64,000 bases of DNA, from assembly GCA_013399855.1 (NCBI GenBank), contig VXAY01007404.1:440931-504930 (forward strand), written 5' to 3'. Under the pieces are notes generated by a model. That model did not search any database and had not been told where the DNA came from. It saw nothing but the letters and a program-made list of their open reading frames with translations. Below are positions 52,396-63,163 of the stretch, piece by piece; positions within the stretch are counted from its first letter, which is position 1; every line of letters begins with the position of its first letter. The position numbers were made by a program, and so were the translations under genes. Source of the stretch: Oxyruncus cristatus. Taxonomy: Eukaryota > Chordata > Aves > Passeriformes > Cotingidae.

Positions 52396-54927
52396 GTATG
52401 ATAAGTAATGATTCAAGGACAGTACAAGGTTACCTTTAGCATGCAGCTTCTGCCTTGACTTGGAAGACCAAACATCTCCAGTGACCTGGAAATAGCAAGA
52501 AAGGTAGAAACTAGAGATCAGGAGGCTGTAATTAGGCATTACTACATCTCTCCTTTTCTGTGACCTTATTGAGGGTCAGAGAACTCCAAGAGTTGGAGGT
52601 CATGGTAGTACCAAGGATCTTCCTCCACCTAGGCTGCTGTCAAGGAAATGTCACTTTCAACGTGTTACTAAAACTAGTTCTATATACAGCAGAGGAAGGT
52701 ATAAAGCTGGAAATTCCTTTCTTTCTTCTGAATGAAAGTTAAGGACTCATTTATCAACATCTGGCAATTTGTTTGTGCTATTTTTGGCATTGCATCAGAG
52801 CAGCCATACTGAGCATAGTGTAGTTTACAAACAGTATTTAGCATGATTTTCTATTACACTAAGTAGTAGCTGATTTACCCATCATTAATTTTTAATGAAG
52901 CAGATTAATACTAAATCCTTTTACCACTGAGAAACTACAGGAATCCGCATGGTTCATTAGATTAACGTGGGTTTAGCACAGTGAGCAATTATTTTTTACC
53001 CTCCTTTAAAAACGTGTTTTAAGATAATTGTCTTAATGAGGCTTTATCTGCCCCTTTCCTCTCTCTCTGCTTATCATTATTATATTTATTATTATTATTT
53101 ATTTTTTGTGTGATTGAAATAACTATGATCTTGAGATATAGTTTTTTTTCTTTAAGGCTCTTTTTAGATGAATGAACCAAAAAAAGTTTAACTGCTAATT
53201 AACTAGCACTAAAATTTAATTGGGCCCAAAGGGTGAAGTGTTCAAAATTCATTAATTACTTTTTCCCAGCCCCTTCAAAGTAACTACTATGGAATTGTGA
53301 TGTCTCACTTCTGAAAAACAAGTTCAGACATGCTGTATATTTTTTTAACCATTATTACTCTTAAAATACTTCAAAAAGAGTTTCCTTCAAAGAAACTTTA
53401 TAAATGTCATGTATTTTCGTGATCTCACCTTTCTATTTCACATAGGTATCCTGGGAATTTTATTGAAGATTATCGTTAATTTGTTGCAATGTTACCATTT
53501 TGTAGTCAGACATATTTACTTTTGGTTTTTTATTGAGTAAAATATACTCTGCTTTCAGCAAATTAAGTTGTTCTAAACTACCTAGGCTTGGAAATTATCT
53601 TTTGTACTGTCAATTAACTCTGCATATTTTAAGTCTTAAATACTTTGAGAGAACTCGGAGCAGGAACTCAAAACTGTTCCTCGTATCCCAGAGCAGTGTC
53701 CCTGTCACATTCTGAACTGAGTATCCATTCGATGCATGCAGATAATTATGCTTTAGGAAAATCTTCAAAAGACATAATCATTGTTACAAAGAAAAGTTTA
53801 AATTATTTTTGCAACTTCAGAAGGTATTACAAAACATTTGAGTAGATCCGATAGCGAAACAGGCTCTTTACACCCCATAGTTACTTCTGTCCCATTCTGT
53901 GCCCTCAAATCCTACACTGACCTGTAGGGTCAATAAGCATGAAACAAAACAGTGATATAATTGAAGTGAATGGTTAGGCATATTGTTTACATTTTAAACC
54001 TGTTGCTTCGTAAGAGAAGCAGGTAGAATAATTTTATTCTTTTAAACTTTGGACTTTTCAATTATTATCCAGTCTCTTAAAGAATTCGACATCTTTTATT
54101 CTATAACCAAAATAAATTGCAAAAAATAGAGAATTAATGTTATGATAGAAATTGCTAGTCCCACAAAACTCAACTGTGGATACTTGACATGTTAAGAAAT
54201 TAAGTTATTGCTATTAAAAAGGTTCTATTATATATTTCTAACATTAACAGGGAATGAACAAACGTAGCTGGACCGCAATTGTCGCCAAGGCTCAGCTTCA
54301 TCAAAGGAATCATCATCGTAAAGTTCAACTTAGCAAGACAACAGAGGATGTAGATCATCCTGGAAGGAAATGGAAAATGTCTATCAATTTATTTCAGAAT
54401 AAATAATATAGGCTTACACCACAGAACGGCTTTCAACCTCTTTAATATTTCAACAGAAATAGAAGATCACTGTTGCTCACATTTACACTTAGTATTGCTG
54501 AGTACAGAAAAAAAATACGTAAAACTTACAAAGTACACTTGTCATTTGCAATAATAAAAACTTTAGATAATGTTTAATGGCCTTTACCTTGTTTTCAGCA
54601 GAGTTGTATGGGAGCTGATAAAGCAATGAACTAAAGTGGGTACTTACATTCATTCCCTTCATTTCAAAGTAGCTGAAGCATCTCTTTTCAGGTTTCTCAT
54701 GCATTTATAAGTCTGTTATATAAATACTTTAAAATTAAATACTGTAATATACTTTAAAATTAAAATGGCTGGCTGAAAACGTGCCAATACTTTCTTTTAA
54801 ATGTTAGTATCTAAGAAGGCTCATTGGTGATAGGGTTCAGTGTAACATGGAAACAAAGCTTCAAATGAATATTTCAAAAATTTATTCCTCCCAAAGTGTG
54901 ACTTACTTTTCTGTTTTGTACTTTCAG
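52396..54927 (+). other. CDH19 intron after the first coding exon (2532 bp)
   Basis: The intron is bounded by GTATGA and a pyrimidine-rich TTTCAG acceptor. It holds an AT-rich block with several TAAT/ATTA cores (about 52850-53310), an ATT-rich simple repeat (about 53075-53105), and a small CpG-rich open frame near 54251-54406 that is listed separately. I saw no CR1 or LTR in it. Confidence 0.85.
54254..54406 (+). other. Short unassigned open frame of 50 codons inside CDH19 intron
   Basis: An ATG at 54254 opens 50 codons ending in TAA at 54404-54406. The frame is rich in Lys, Arg and His and begins MNKRSWTAIVAK. It is preceded by AACAG (54246-54250), which could be a splice acceptor, and has a donor-like GTAAAGT at 54318. 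Four CpGs fall in the first 70 bases, far denser than nearby DNA. A 67-nt exon 54251-54317 between these sites would shift the cadherin frame, so it cannot be a normal coding insertion. I do not recognise the peptide. Chance is the default reading. Confidence 0.15.
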
Positions 54928-55222
54928 CTGAAATCAGATTTAGACAAGCAGGATGGCAACCTAAAATACATTTTGACTGGGGAGGGAGCTGGAAGCATTT
55001 TTGTCATCGATGAATATAATGGCAAAATTTACGTGACACAAAAACTGGATCGAGAAAAAAAACCTTTCTACAGTCTAAGAGCACAAGCAATAAACAGGAG
55101 CACTCAACTTCCTGTTGAACCTGAATCAGAATTTATTATCAAGGTTAGAGATGTCAATGACCATGAACCACAGTTCTTGGATGGGCCTTATGTGGCTACT
55201 GTTCCAGAAATGTCACCTGAAG
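54928..55222 (+). CDS. CDH19: CDH19 exon: main part of EC1 and EC1-EC2 linker
   Basis: The exon is 295 nt, the typical size of this exon in type II cadherins, and encodes residues 67-164 plus the first base of G165. It holds most of EC1: the [10 protein letters not shown] segment (86-95), the calcium-binding LDRE at 106-109, the PESEF motif (131-135), the linker motif DVNDHEP (141-147), and the PEMSPEG turn opening EC2 (159-165). The linker is normally DxNDNEP; here the second Asn is His145 (codon CAT). One N-glycosylation sequon lies at N122. The acceptor is CTTTCAG and the donor is GAAG|GTATGA. Confidence 0.97.
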
Positions 55223-58200
55223 GTATGATATGCTGTGAACCAAAATCTTTATTTCCTGATTTTTTTCTAGGTAGCTGTGTAGATACAAAATCTTAATAGC
55301 ATATGTTACAGACTGCTTCTCAGTGAGATGAAAGCAAACTGTTTTACAGGTTTGGAAAAGGTTATAAATACCTCTGCTTAACATCCTTTATTTTGTATTT
55401 GTTAAAAAATACAGCATTATCAGTAAAAATAGGTAGAGTACTGAAGCCAGTTGGAAAGGAGGAGTGATGACCATCCTCACTGTCTGTGTATTGCCTACTT
55501 ATTTACACTGCCAAGCCTCTTTCCTATCAGTCAGATTCTTCTTGTTTGGATTAGATAGTGTGCAATGAAGGAGTACCTTCTGTTTTCCTAAGCACATGAA
55601 TTGTAATTTTCCTGTCAACAGGAACAACTTAATCCCTGCACCTCTTCTTTACCCCTTCCAAATGATCAAACAGACCTGTACTAGGACCTGTCATGTATCT
55701 GCAAACTTATTTTAGCAAATACAAAGTAAAGTCAACATCTGACAAATATAGGTGTACATATACGTTTATATGTACATACACATACGGATACATAATACGT
55801 GTACACATAGTTTAAAGCCTTCAGGAACCCCAAAGTGTGAATAAAGCTGACACAAACAAGCATGTTATAGATGCTATCTCCAAGTATTTTCAAAATCAAA
55901 GGCAGACTAGATTATTTAATCCTTACAGAAAGAATCCCAATAATCTTTTTAATTCATACCCCTACCTCTTTTGATTATTTCTATTTGCAATTGATAGTGA
56001 ACAGAAATTATTGTGCTACTTTAAACAGTATGAATTAAAGAGGTCATTAATGTAATAGCATCAGTGATCATAAAAGATAATAAAAACTATGTTTCATTAA
56101 GCATTACCTGTTCAACTTTTAGGGCAGAATCAGTGAATCTTTCACAGTGAACCGTAAACTTTATGTTCTTTTACCAACCAGAATAGCAGTTGCAAGAAAA
56201 GGATATTCATGCATGGTGTTCAATCAATAGTGGGGTTAGTATCCTAATTTCTGTCAGGAAGCAGCAGCTCACCATCACCACCAGGAGCTACAAAAGACCT
56301 CCATTTAACCAGTTTACTTGCTAGTCACTCTGCTTATACCAGCTTCTGCAGTGTTTTTTCACTACCACTTTTTTCCACGCAGACAAACTTAGTCTGCATT
56401 TGAGCTCTTGGTCAAATAACTTTTTTGAACATAACCAGTTGCTTTTTCAGAGGGTTCTTCTAGATTTTGCATCTTGCTCATTTACTCAAGTTTGGAGATG
56501 AGAAGACAGATGTCTTGTAAAGGAACTTTGTTTGTTTGGGGTTTTTTTTATGTGATCACAGTAAAAATGGGTATAGATCATTGTCTAGAATTATCTGGCA
56601 TTACACAGTTGTAGGACTTTGATGACTTCTTTTTTTTTTTTTTTTTTTCCCCTATGGGAAAGCATTTTTTGTAAGGCATGTAGTCTCTTATAAAATGTTT
56701 TTATTTAAATAGCTGGTGATTGAGTATGGTTTAATTTATACTCACAGAGACTTGTAACCATTCACGTAAGTGCATGAACAACTGACTTATAAATTTCTTC
56801 TATTTTATCTTTCTGTCTTAATGATGGCTATATCGGAGGGGGGAAGTAGTCATGTAAGGCAGTACTTAAGGGCAAAACAGCAGTAGTAACCTTTTCCCAT
56901 ATGCCTCTGTTTCTCACCTGAAACTATTAATAAGCAGTTGAAAAACGAGAAATTTTACTCTATAGTGCCTTGAGTTTGCTATAAACAGATAACCTAAAAG
57001 TGAAAGGCTCAGCTGTCTTTATCCACCCACCTGTGTCATCTATTATATATTTAAATTCCTAAAATACTGTATCACTTCAGAATAAGATTAATTAAACTGC
57101 AGAAGACTTAATCTACTTTGTGATATTCCTGTAATATTATAAATAAAAAATATTCTAGTGAAATGTAGTAATATATGAAATGAATAGAAAAAAAGTTAAA
57201 AAATCTGAAGTAACACCATGTCCAATTTGTCAGAATGGGTGAAAAATGAAGATCCCAGAGTGCCTTCTCTCTCAGACACAGACTGCCTGAATTAGTACAC
57301 TCACAGATATGCAACCATCCAGCATACGATATGTGAATCCAGGTCATCCTACGGATCTCAAAATATTTTCTACATTGCTTCTTCCATGCCTGACCTCTTT
57401 AGCACTAATACCATAGCTATTCCAGAGATCATTCTTTCACCCGTTTCTTCTATGTAGACACTAGTGGTATACAAATATATATGTCTGGAATATACAGTGT
57501 AAGTGGAATATATATCTTGATAGTGGTCAGCTCCAATACGTGAAACAGCTGAGCCACACAATATGAGTACTTCTCTTGCCCTGCTTCTCAAAAGGTAGGG
57601 ACTGCACTACTGAGGTAAAACCTGTTTCAGTGTGCATCCTAAACCAACCTTACAAGGAAATTTATAACCTCCAAGCAGACAGAAAGAGTAACCAAATAAA
57701 ATTTGTATCGCTGATACCATAATAGTTCATAATAACAGTGTTTTTTTCCGAGTAAACTAGAACATACTCTTGCATAATAAGGGATGAAGAATAGAATTAG
57801 TATAAGTGATACAGTGCAACAGAGAGCCTTACCCTTTGCTCTGTTTCAGAGTTCTCTAGCAGTGACTCAGCTCACTGATGCTAGACCTCCCAGGACTTTC
57901 CTCACAGAAAACACTCTCAGGAAATGTGGTCAATGTTTGGGAAAGCAGGTCATTGCTAGCGAAAATTTTGTCTGGAACTAAGAAAGAGAGGAGAGAATAA
58001 TTCAGAGCTGGCCACTTGCCTCAGAGAACCCCAGCAAAATCAGAAAATAGGTACAGATAATTTTGCCAGCAGTGAGCTACAAACATCAATATACATTGTA
58101 ATGTGCCAGCAAATTAGAATATATTTTAATCCTTTATTAGCTCTCTTTTATCTTCAGTATTAAATTTTATTAGGGTTTTAAAGGCAAGTGTCACAGTAAA

Positions 58201-58604
58201 TGAAATGATGTCAGCAAATGGACTCTCTTCTGAGAACACAGGTCTGTGCTTTTCCCTCAGGCACTTGGTGTGATTTTACTTAAAGTGTCTTTCATATAGC
58301 TGTTAAACTTGTACAAATGCAGTACATCTGATGGAGTGGTTAAGAGTCAGATGCAATAATCTATCAGTACTTAATGTCCTTATGGATTTCAAGCTCTAGT
58401 TAGAAAAATGAATAACTATTTGCCATATGAATACCCCATAGCATACCTAATGGGCTGCAGCATACAAATGGCACTACTATGTTTTGCACAAGAAGGGCAA
58501 AATCAAGCCTGAAGAGATAAAAAATAGTAGTTTGCATTAAATAAAGCTGATCAAAAAGTTCAATTGTGAATTATGTCATGTCATGCTTACAATGTTAAGA
58601 GCTA

Positions 58605-58635
58605 GGGTTTTGGGGTTTCCTGGGGAGGAAGGGGG
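58605..58635 (+). other. Potential G-quadruplex motif in CDH19 intron
   Basis: Four runs of three to five G occur at 58605-58607, 58612-58615, 58622-58625 and 58631-58635, separated by loops of 4, 6 and 5 bases. This satisfies the G3+ N1-7 pattern on the coding strand, so the structure could also form in pre-mRNA. No function is shown. Confidence 0.5.
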
Positions 58636-58778
58636 AGGTCTTGTGTGTACATATTTATGTGTTCATTGATTGGTTTAAGATATGATTTGTATTTGTATTT
58701 TCTCACAACTGTGTACTTACAAATAATAGCTTTTGAGAGTTGTTGAGTACAGAATATTAACATTGCAATTTCCATTTC

Positions 58779-58904
58779 TGGTTTGGGTTGGTTTCTGGTT
58801 GTTTCTTTGTTTGTCCATGGGGGATTTTGTGGGTTTTGTTTTTCTTTGTTTGCTTGTTTTGTTTTGTTGGTTTTGGTGGTTGTTGTTTTTTGGGGCTTTT
58901 TTCC
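58779..58904. repeat. G/T-rich low-complexity array (GGTTT/GTTTT)
   Basis: About 125 bases of almost pure G and T, in irregular GGTTT, GTTTG and GTTTT units, lie within a CDH19 intron. Open frames across it are compositional artefacts. Confidence 0.85.
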
Positions 58905-61097
58905 CCTGATTGTTAAAAGTATAAAAAAATACAGGTTTCATGTCATAGTATTTTTCATCTGCTTACTATAGAATCTATAGTTAACGCAGAGGTTCATGCA
59001 GTGATCATAAAATCTTTTTGCAAAAAAAAAGTGAGAAACTATAGCCTGCTCTTTACATAGTCTCCTCTCACCCCATTTTAGAAATAGTCTTCCTCCTGAG
59101 AGTGCAGGATATGTTATTTCTTCCCTCCAGGTCAGCTTCCTCTTTACTAGATGCCTCTTACCTGTTCACCTTTCCACTATATCCACCAGCTGCATCTCAC
59201 TGAGCCCAACTATACAAACTCCATGCTTCTGCCTTCTGCTATACTCTGGAAAAGTCAACAGGCAAGCAGAAAAGTGTGCTTGGGTCTTAGAGAAGCAGGA
59301 AATGTTGGTTTAGATTCAAAATTTCTCTATGATGATTAGAAATTGTGCAGAAAATAAATCTACCTATGAGATGCACAAATGCTGTAATAATAACTTTGTA
59401 GTCCTATGTATGTTGGATTTTATTCCTGATTTACTAAATATGATGCTGTAAATAAGTCCGTTTCTAAACATAGTTGTGGGCAGTTGGGTTTATTTAGTAG
59501 AAAATAGCATTCGTGACAGACCATGCCTATTGGATTATTCATAGTTCTTGATCCCTTCCTAACTACCACTCCATTTCTTTTTCAAAGCAATTGCATTCTA
59601 GTTATGCTAAATTGTCTTGGAGGATGAATTTTCTGTAATAGTGACAGCAATTTCCACTGATCACAGCCGATACAAAGTCAACAGTTGTGTAGCTGAAGAT
59701 TTCATTTACCCTTCAGTCTTATTGTGGAATTCTGTTATTTCTGAAGCATATATGTGCCCTGAATAAATATGAATCTATAATTTTATCTTTAATATTTCTC
59801 CAGAGCAATAGGATCTAGACATATATTTGTACATTTATACACACATCTAAAGCACACAGGAACATCAGATATTCAATATTGTAGGTACATTTTGAAGAAC
59901 ATACAGGTTCAAAAGTGCGCGGGAATTATTAACAGTTTATCGTACTCTCTACCTGAGAGAAGATAACGTGCGTTATGGAATCACTTGCAGTGCTGCTGGA
60001 TAAATTGAGAGAAAATGTAAAACATACTCTTTTAAATAATCAAAATATTTAATTTAGCATATCCTTCTATGAGAAAGAATTTCTCATTTCTGTTTTAAAA
60101 TAAAATTATTAACTGCTAGAAAATTCAGCAATGAATACATTTGTTTTATTGGAGACAAGAATCAACTTTACCTTAGTCATAAAAATGTGTTTCTGGTCTA
60201 ACTCCCCTGCACTCCACTGTTTCTTCTTCTTTTCTCCTCCAGCATAACTATGCAAGCTGTATTGGTAGGCAGGTGCAACCATGTGAACATATGCTAGAAA
60301 TTTTTAGAAAGTATCTTGATTTGCCACTATTCCTCATGAGAAGTGATATCTGTATTCTAATGCAGAATCTAGGTGAGGAAAAACAACAAAAATAATTATT
60401 ACCTTACAAAATTATGTTACTGTGAATGTTTTCTTTTAAAGGACAGTCATTACTGGTAGTGCCAGTCAATCTTCTGTCTAGGATATAAACAGCTTCTCAT
60501 AAGAGATGAAATCAAGCTCTGTAGTTTGATTCTGCTGTGTTTTCTGTACTGGGAATTCTGCCATCATTTTTTGCACTGGGACAGGCTCATTAAAGAGTCA
60601 ACGATAAAAAATTTTATCTGAGCCTTGCTATACTTCTTGGCTGCTTTTCTTGCTAACAATTAATTTCTTTATCACCAGTGGGCCTACTGGTGATAAAGTA
60701 ACTGTGTTTTCTTATTCCTATGGGAAATTTTCATAAAATACTTTGAAGAATATAGAAGGGAAGGAGAAAGAATTTGCTATACTCCATTCACATATCAGAA
60801 ATTAGGGAAAAAGGCATGATATGTGTAGTATTTTAAGTAACAAAAATGTAGTAGTAAAAAATTGTACACTATTTATTTTTATTTTTAAATTTGAATGCAA
60901 CAAGAATAGGTGCTGGGGAAATATTTTCCCTTTTTAGTGATAAATTTTGGGAGGTGACATTTGCTTTTGTAAATTTTTCGGACTGTTTGCTAATATATGT
61001 GGTATGTTAAAATTTTTTTAAAGAGTTTATGTTCTATAATTATGAGATACTTTATACAAGAAGAAAATAAACATAATCTATTTTATTTTTCCTTGAG

Positions 61098-61217
61098 GTA
61101 CTTCGGTTATACAGGTAACAGCTACAGATGCTGATGATCCGTCTTATGGGAATAGTGCCCGTCTGCTTTACAGTCTCATTCAGGGACAGCCATATTTCTC
61201 TGTGGAGCCAAAAACAG
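61098..61217 (+). CDS. CDH19: CDH19 exon: first half of EC2
   Basis: The exon is 120 nt, the usual size of this exon in type II cadherins. It completes G165 and encodes residues 166-204 plus the first base of G205. The DADD calcium-binding motif is at 175-178, followed by [20 protein letters not shown], a block very conserved in the CDH7/CDH19/CDH20 group. The acceptor is CCTTGAG, somewhat weak, and the donor is ACAG|GTACTA. Phase 1 at both ends matches its neighbours. Confidence 0.97.
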
Positions 61218-61851
61218 GTACTACAAATGAACATGTAATTTGAAAACATGCATAAACTAATGAAATGGATGCAAGCAAAAATGTTCCTTCATGTCAATAC
61301 AAAGATCAACTGATACCACCCTATACTCTTACATCTTTTCGTAGTTCCTAGATCTAAAGAAAATAATTTTTTTTTTTCTTTCCCGTAGGAAGCTGAAATT
61401 CTTTCTCTCTAAGAAATCTAAACTTTAATTAGCAAAATATCTTGTTAAAAATAAGAGTTGGATTAGAAGTACCCCATTCAACAAATACATTCGGGAACAA
61501 TTCTCATTTAACAGGTCTATGACTCATTATGTGACATTTCTATCTCTGTGTTGGAGAAACCACAGATATGGGACTTCCCTCAAAAAAACTACTTTCTGAC
61601 ATGGTTATATATGGTAGAGGAAATATACGGAGTATTCTACTCCCCAGAACTCTAAATATGCAGAGTGGATACAACGTATTTGCTACCATGAGAACTAATT
61701 CACAGTATTAGGACAGTTTTGCTGTGCATGTTCTAGAATGTAAATAGATAAATAAGTCCAGTGATACATTTTATACTCATATTATACTGTCAGATGTTGG
61801 GGAAAAAAATGAGACTGTTGTACGCTATTATATTATACTTTTTGTTTTTAG
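61218..61851 (+). other. CDH19 intron (634 bp)
   Basis: This short intron runs from GTACTA to a TTTTTAG acceptor. It is AT-rich with a nine-base T-run near 61370. I see no repeat or extra exon. Confidence 0.85.
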
Positions 61852-62016
61852 GGGTCATCAGAATGGCTTCCCAAATGGATAGAGAAACGAAAGATCAGTA
61901 TTTGGTCATCATCCAAGCCAAAGATATGGTTGGGCAACCAGGGGCATTTTCAGCAACGGCCACTGTTACCATCAACCTCTCTGACATCAATGACAATCCC
62001 CCTAAATTTCAGCAGC
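61852..62016 (+). CDS. CDH19: CDH19 exon: second half of EC2 and EC2-EC3 linker
   Basis: The exon is 165 nt and encodes residues 205 (split) to 259 plus the first base of R260. It includes MDRE (213-216), the QAKDMVGQPG segment (226-235), and an intact calcium-linker motif DINDNPP at 249-255, in contrast to the altered EC1-EC2 linker. It is one codon shorter than the 168-nt exon I recall for most type II cadherins, the gap falling just before MDRE; I recall the same gap in CDH19. The acceptor is TTTTTAG and the donor is CAGC|GTGAGT. Confidence 0.96.
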
Positions 62017-62978
62017 GTGAGTATAGGCTGCTTACGCTAATTGAAGTCTTGACGAAATTTAGATCCACTGTAGTTCTGTTAGGTTCACTGGTAGGTCTTT
62101 TCAGAATGGGACTGTTTTTTTACTTCAGCATGAAGATTAAAATAAAAGTAAAATACAAATAAAGTCCCCACAAAAGCTAAAAAATCATGAAGAAAAGAAA
62201 ATCTATCATTGCAAAAGATTTCAGGCCTGCTGTTTTCACTTAGCACTAGACTTTGGAGACAAATGACTTACTAAACTGTTTTCCCTTTAGTTTGCCCTAC
62301 CTAAACACCATTTTCCCTCACCTTCTTTCTTCTTCTCCTCCTCTCTTCATTCTTTTTTGGAAGATACGGTAAACTATTTGTTAAATGATGTGAACCTATC
62401 TGTCCAGAGAGTTTTTACCAGATGTGGGAGCTGCTCACTGGGCTGCCAGGAAAAACTAGTGAAATGCAGTTGGGGAGTGCTGCTCTCCACTGTGTTTTCA
62501 CCCTGTTGGTTCATAGAGTCATAGAATAGTTTGTGTTGAAATGGACCTTTAGAGGTCATCTAGTCCAACCCCCCTTCAATGAGAAAAGATTTTCAGAACC
62601 TCATCCAACCTGACCTGGAATTTTTCCAGGAACAGGATATCCACCATCTCTCTGGGCAACCTGTGCCAGTGTTTCACCATCCTCGTTATAAAAAACCTCT
62701 TTCTTGTATCTAATCCAAATCTTCCCTCCTTCCTTTTAAAACCAATGCCTCTTGTCCTTTGCTCTATTTATTGCTAAAGTAGGGCTGAGAGGGGAGGACC
62801 CATAAGTGGAAAGATTGTCATGTCCTGTAGCCATGATCTATATAATGCTATATTTTATCCTTTGCTCTACTAAAAGTTGGAAACTTTCCCCAGCTTTCTG
62901 AGAGCCTCATGCCCCCAGGGCTACAGCAGCTATTAACTATGGCAGATCACTAAACTGTGCCAGTATTTGTTTCTTTAG
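62017..62978 (+). other. CDH19 intron (962 bp) carrying an antisense CR1
   Basis: The intron is bounded by GTGAGT and TTCTTTAG. A CR1 fragment in antisense orientation fills about 62511-62775, leaving roughly 200 bases before the next exon. The rest is pyrimidine-rich unique sequence. Confidence 0.85.
62511..62775 (-). mobile_element. CR1 LINE 3' fragment in CDH19 intron
   Basis: Read on the + strand it begins with the TCATAGA/TCATAGAAT terminal repeats, followed by GGTCATCTAGTCCAACCCCCC, then CCTGACCTGGAATTTTTCCAGG and a CTGGGCAACCTGTGCCAGTG stretch. This is the reverse complement of the avian CR1 3' end. The copy is 5'-truncated, as nearly all CR1 copies are, and non-coding. The far end is approximate. 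Confidence 0.9.
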
Positions 62979-63163
62979 GACTCTACCACATGAGTGTCTC
63001 TGAAGAGGCTCCTGTGGGCACCACTGTAGGCAAAGTCTTCGCAGAAGACAGTGACATAGGGGAGAATGCAGCCATGAACTATTCCATTGAAGGAGATAGC
63101 TCACATGTTTTTGACATCATTACTAATAATAAGACTCAAGAAGGAATTATCTTATTAAAAAAG
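62979..63163 (+). CDS. CDH19: CDH19 exon: first half of EC3
   Basis: The exon is 185 nt. It completes R260 and encodes residues 261-321, ending in phase 0 at AAG|GTGAGA. It contains SVSEEAPVGT (265-274), the calcium-binding DSD at 283-285 with DIGENA at 285-290, and FDIITNNKTQEGI (304-316). The last is nearly the same as the CDH19 sequence I recall and unlike CDH7 or CDH20. The exon is one codon shorter than the common 188 nt, again as in CDH19. N-glycosylation sequons are at N293 and N310. Confidence 0.96.

Larger units (their letters stand above)
55223..61097 (+). other. CDH19 intron (5875 bp)
   Basis: The intron runs from GTATGA to CCTTGAG. It contains a T-tract (about 56630-56648), a G/T-rich low-complexity array (58779-58904), a four-run G-tract motif (58605-58635), and a few isolated CpGs near 59920-59980. 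I found no other coding exon and no readable CR1 copy. Confidence 0.85.

Noticed and set aside
54847..55296. Single-exon cadherin open frame of 149 codons
   Set aside because: It reads through intron sequence at both ends; the real exon is 54928-55222, set by splice sites and the family's 295-nt exon size.
58779..58904. Telomere-like interstitial repeat
   Set aside because: Units are irregular GGTTT/GTTTT and not the vertebrate TTAGGG repeat.
61761..62162. Extended frame around the EC2 exon
   Set aside because: The parts before 61852 and after 62016 are intron; splice sites and protein alignment fix the exon.
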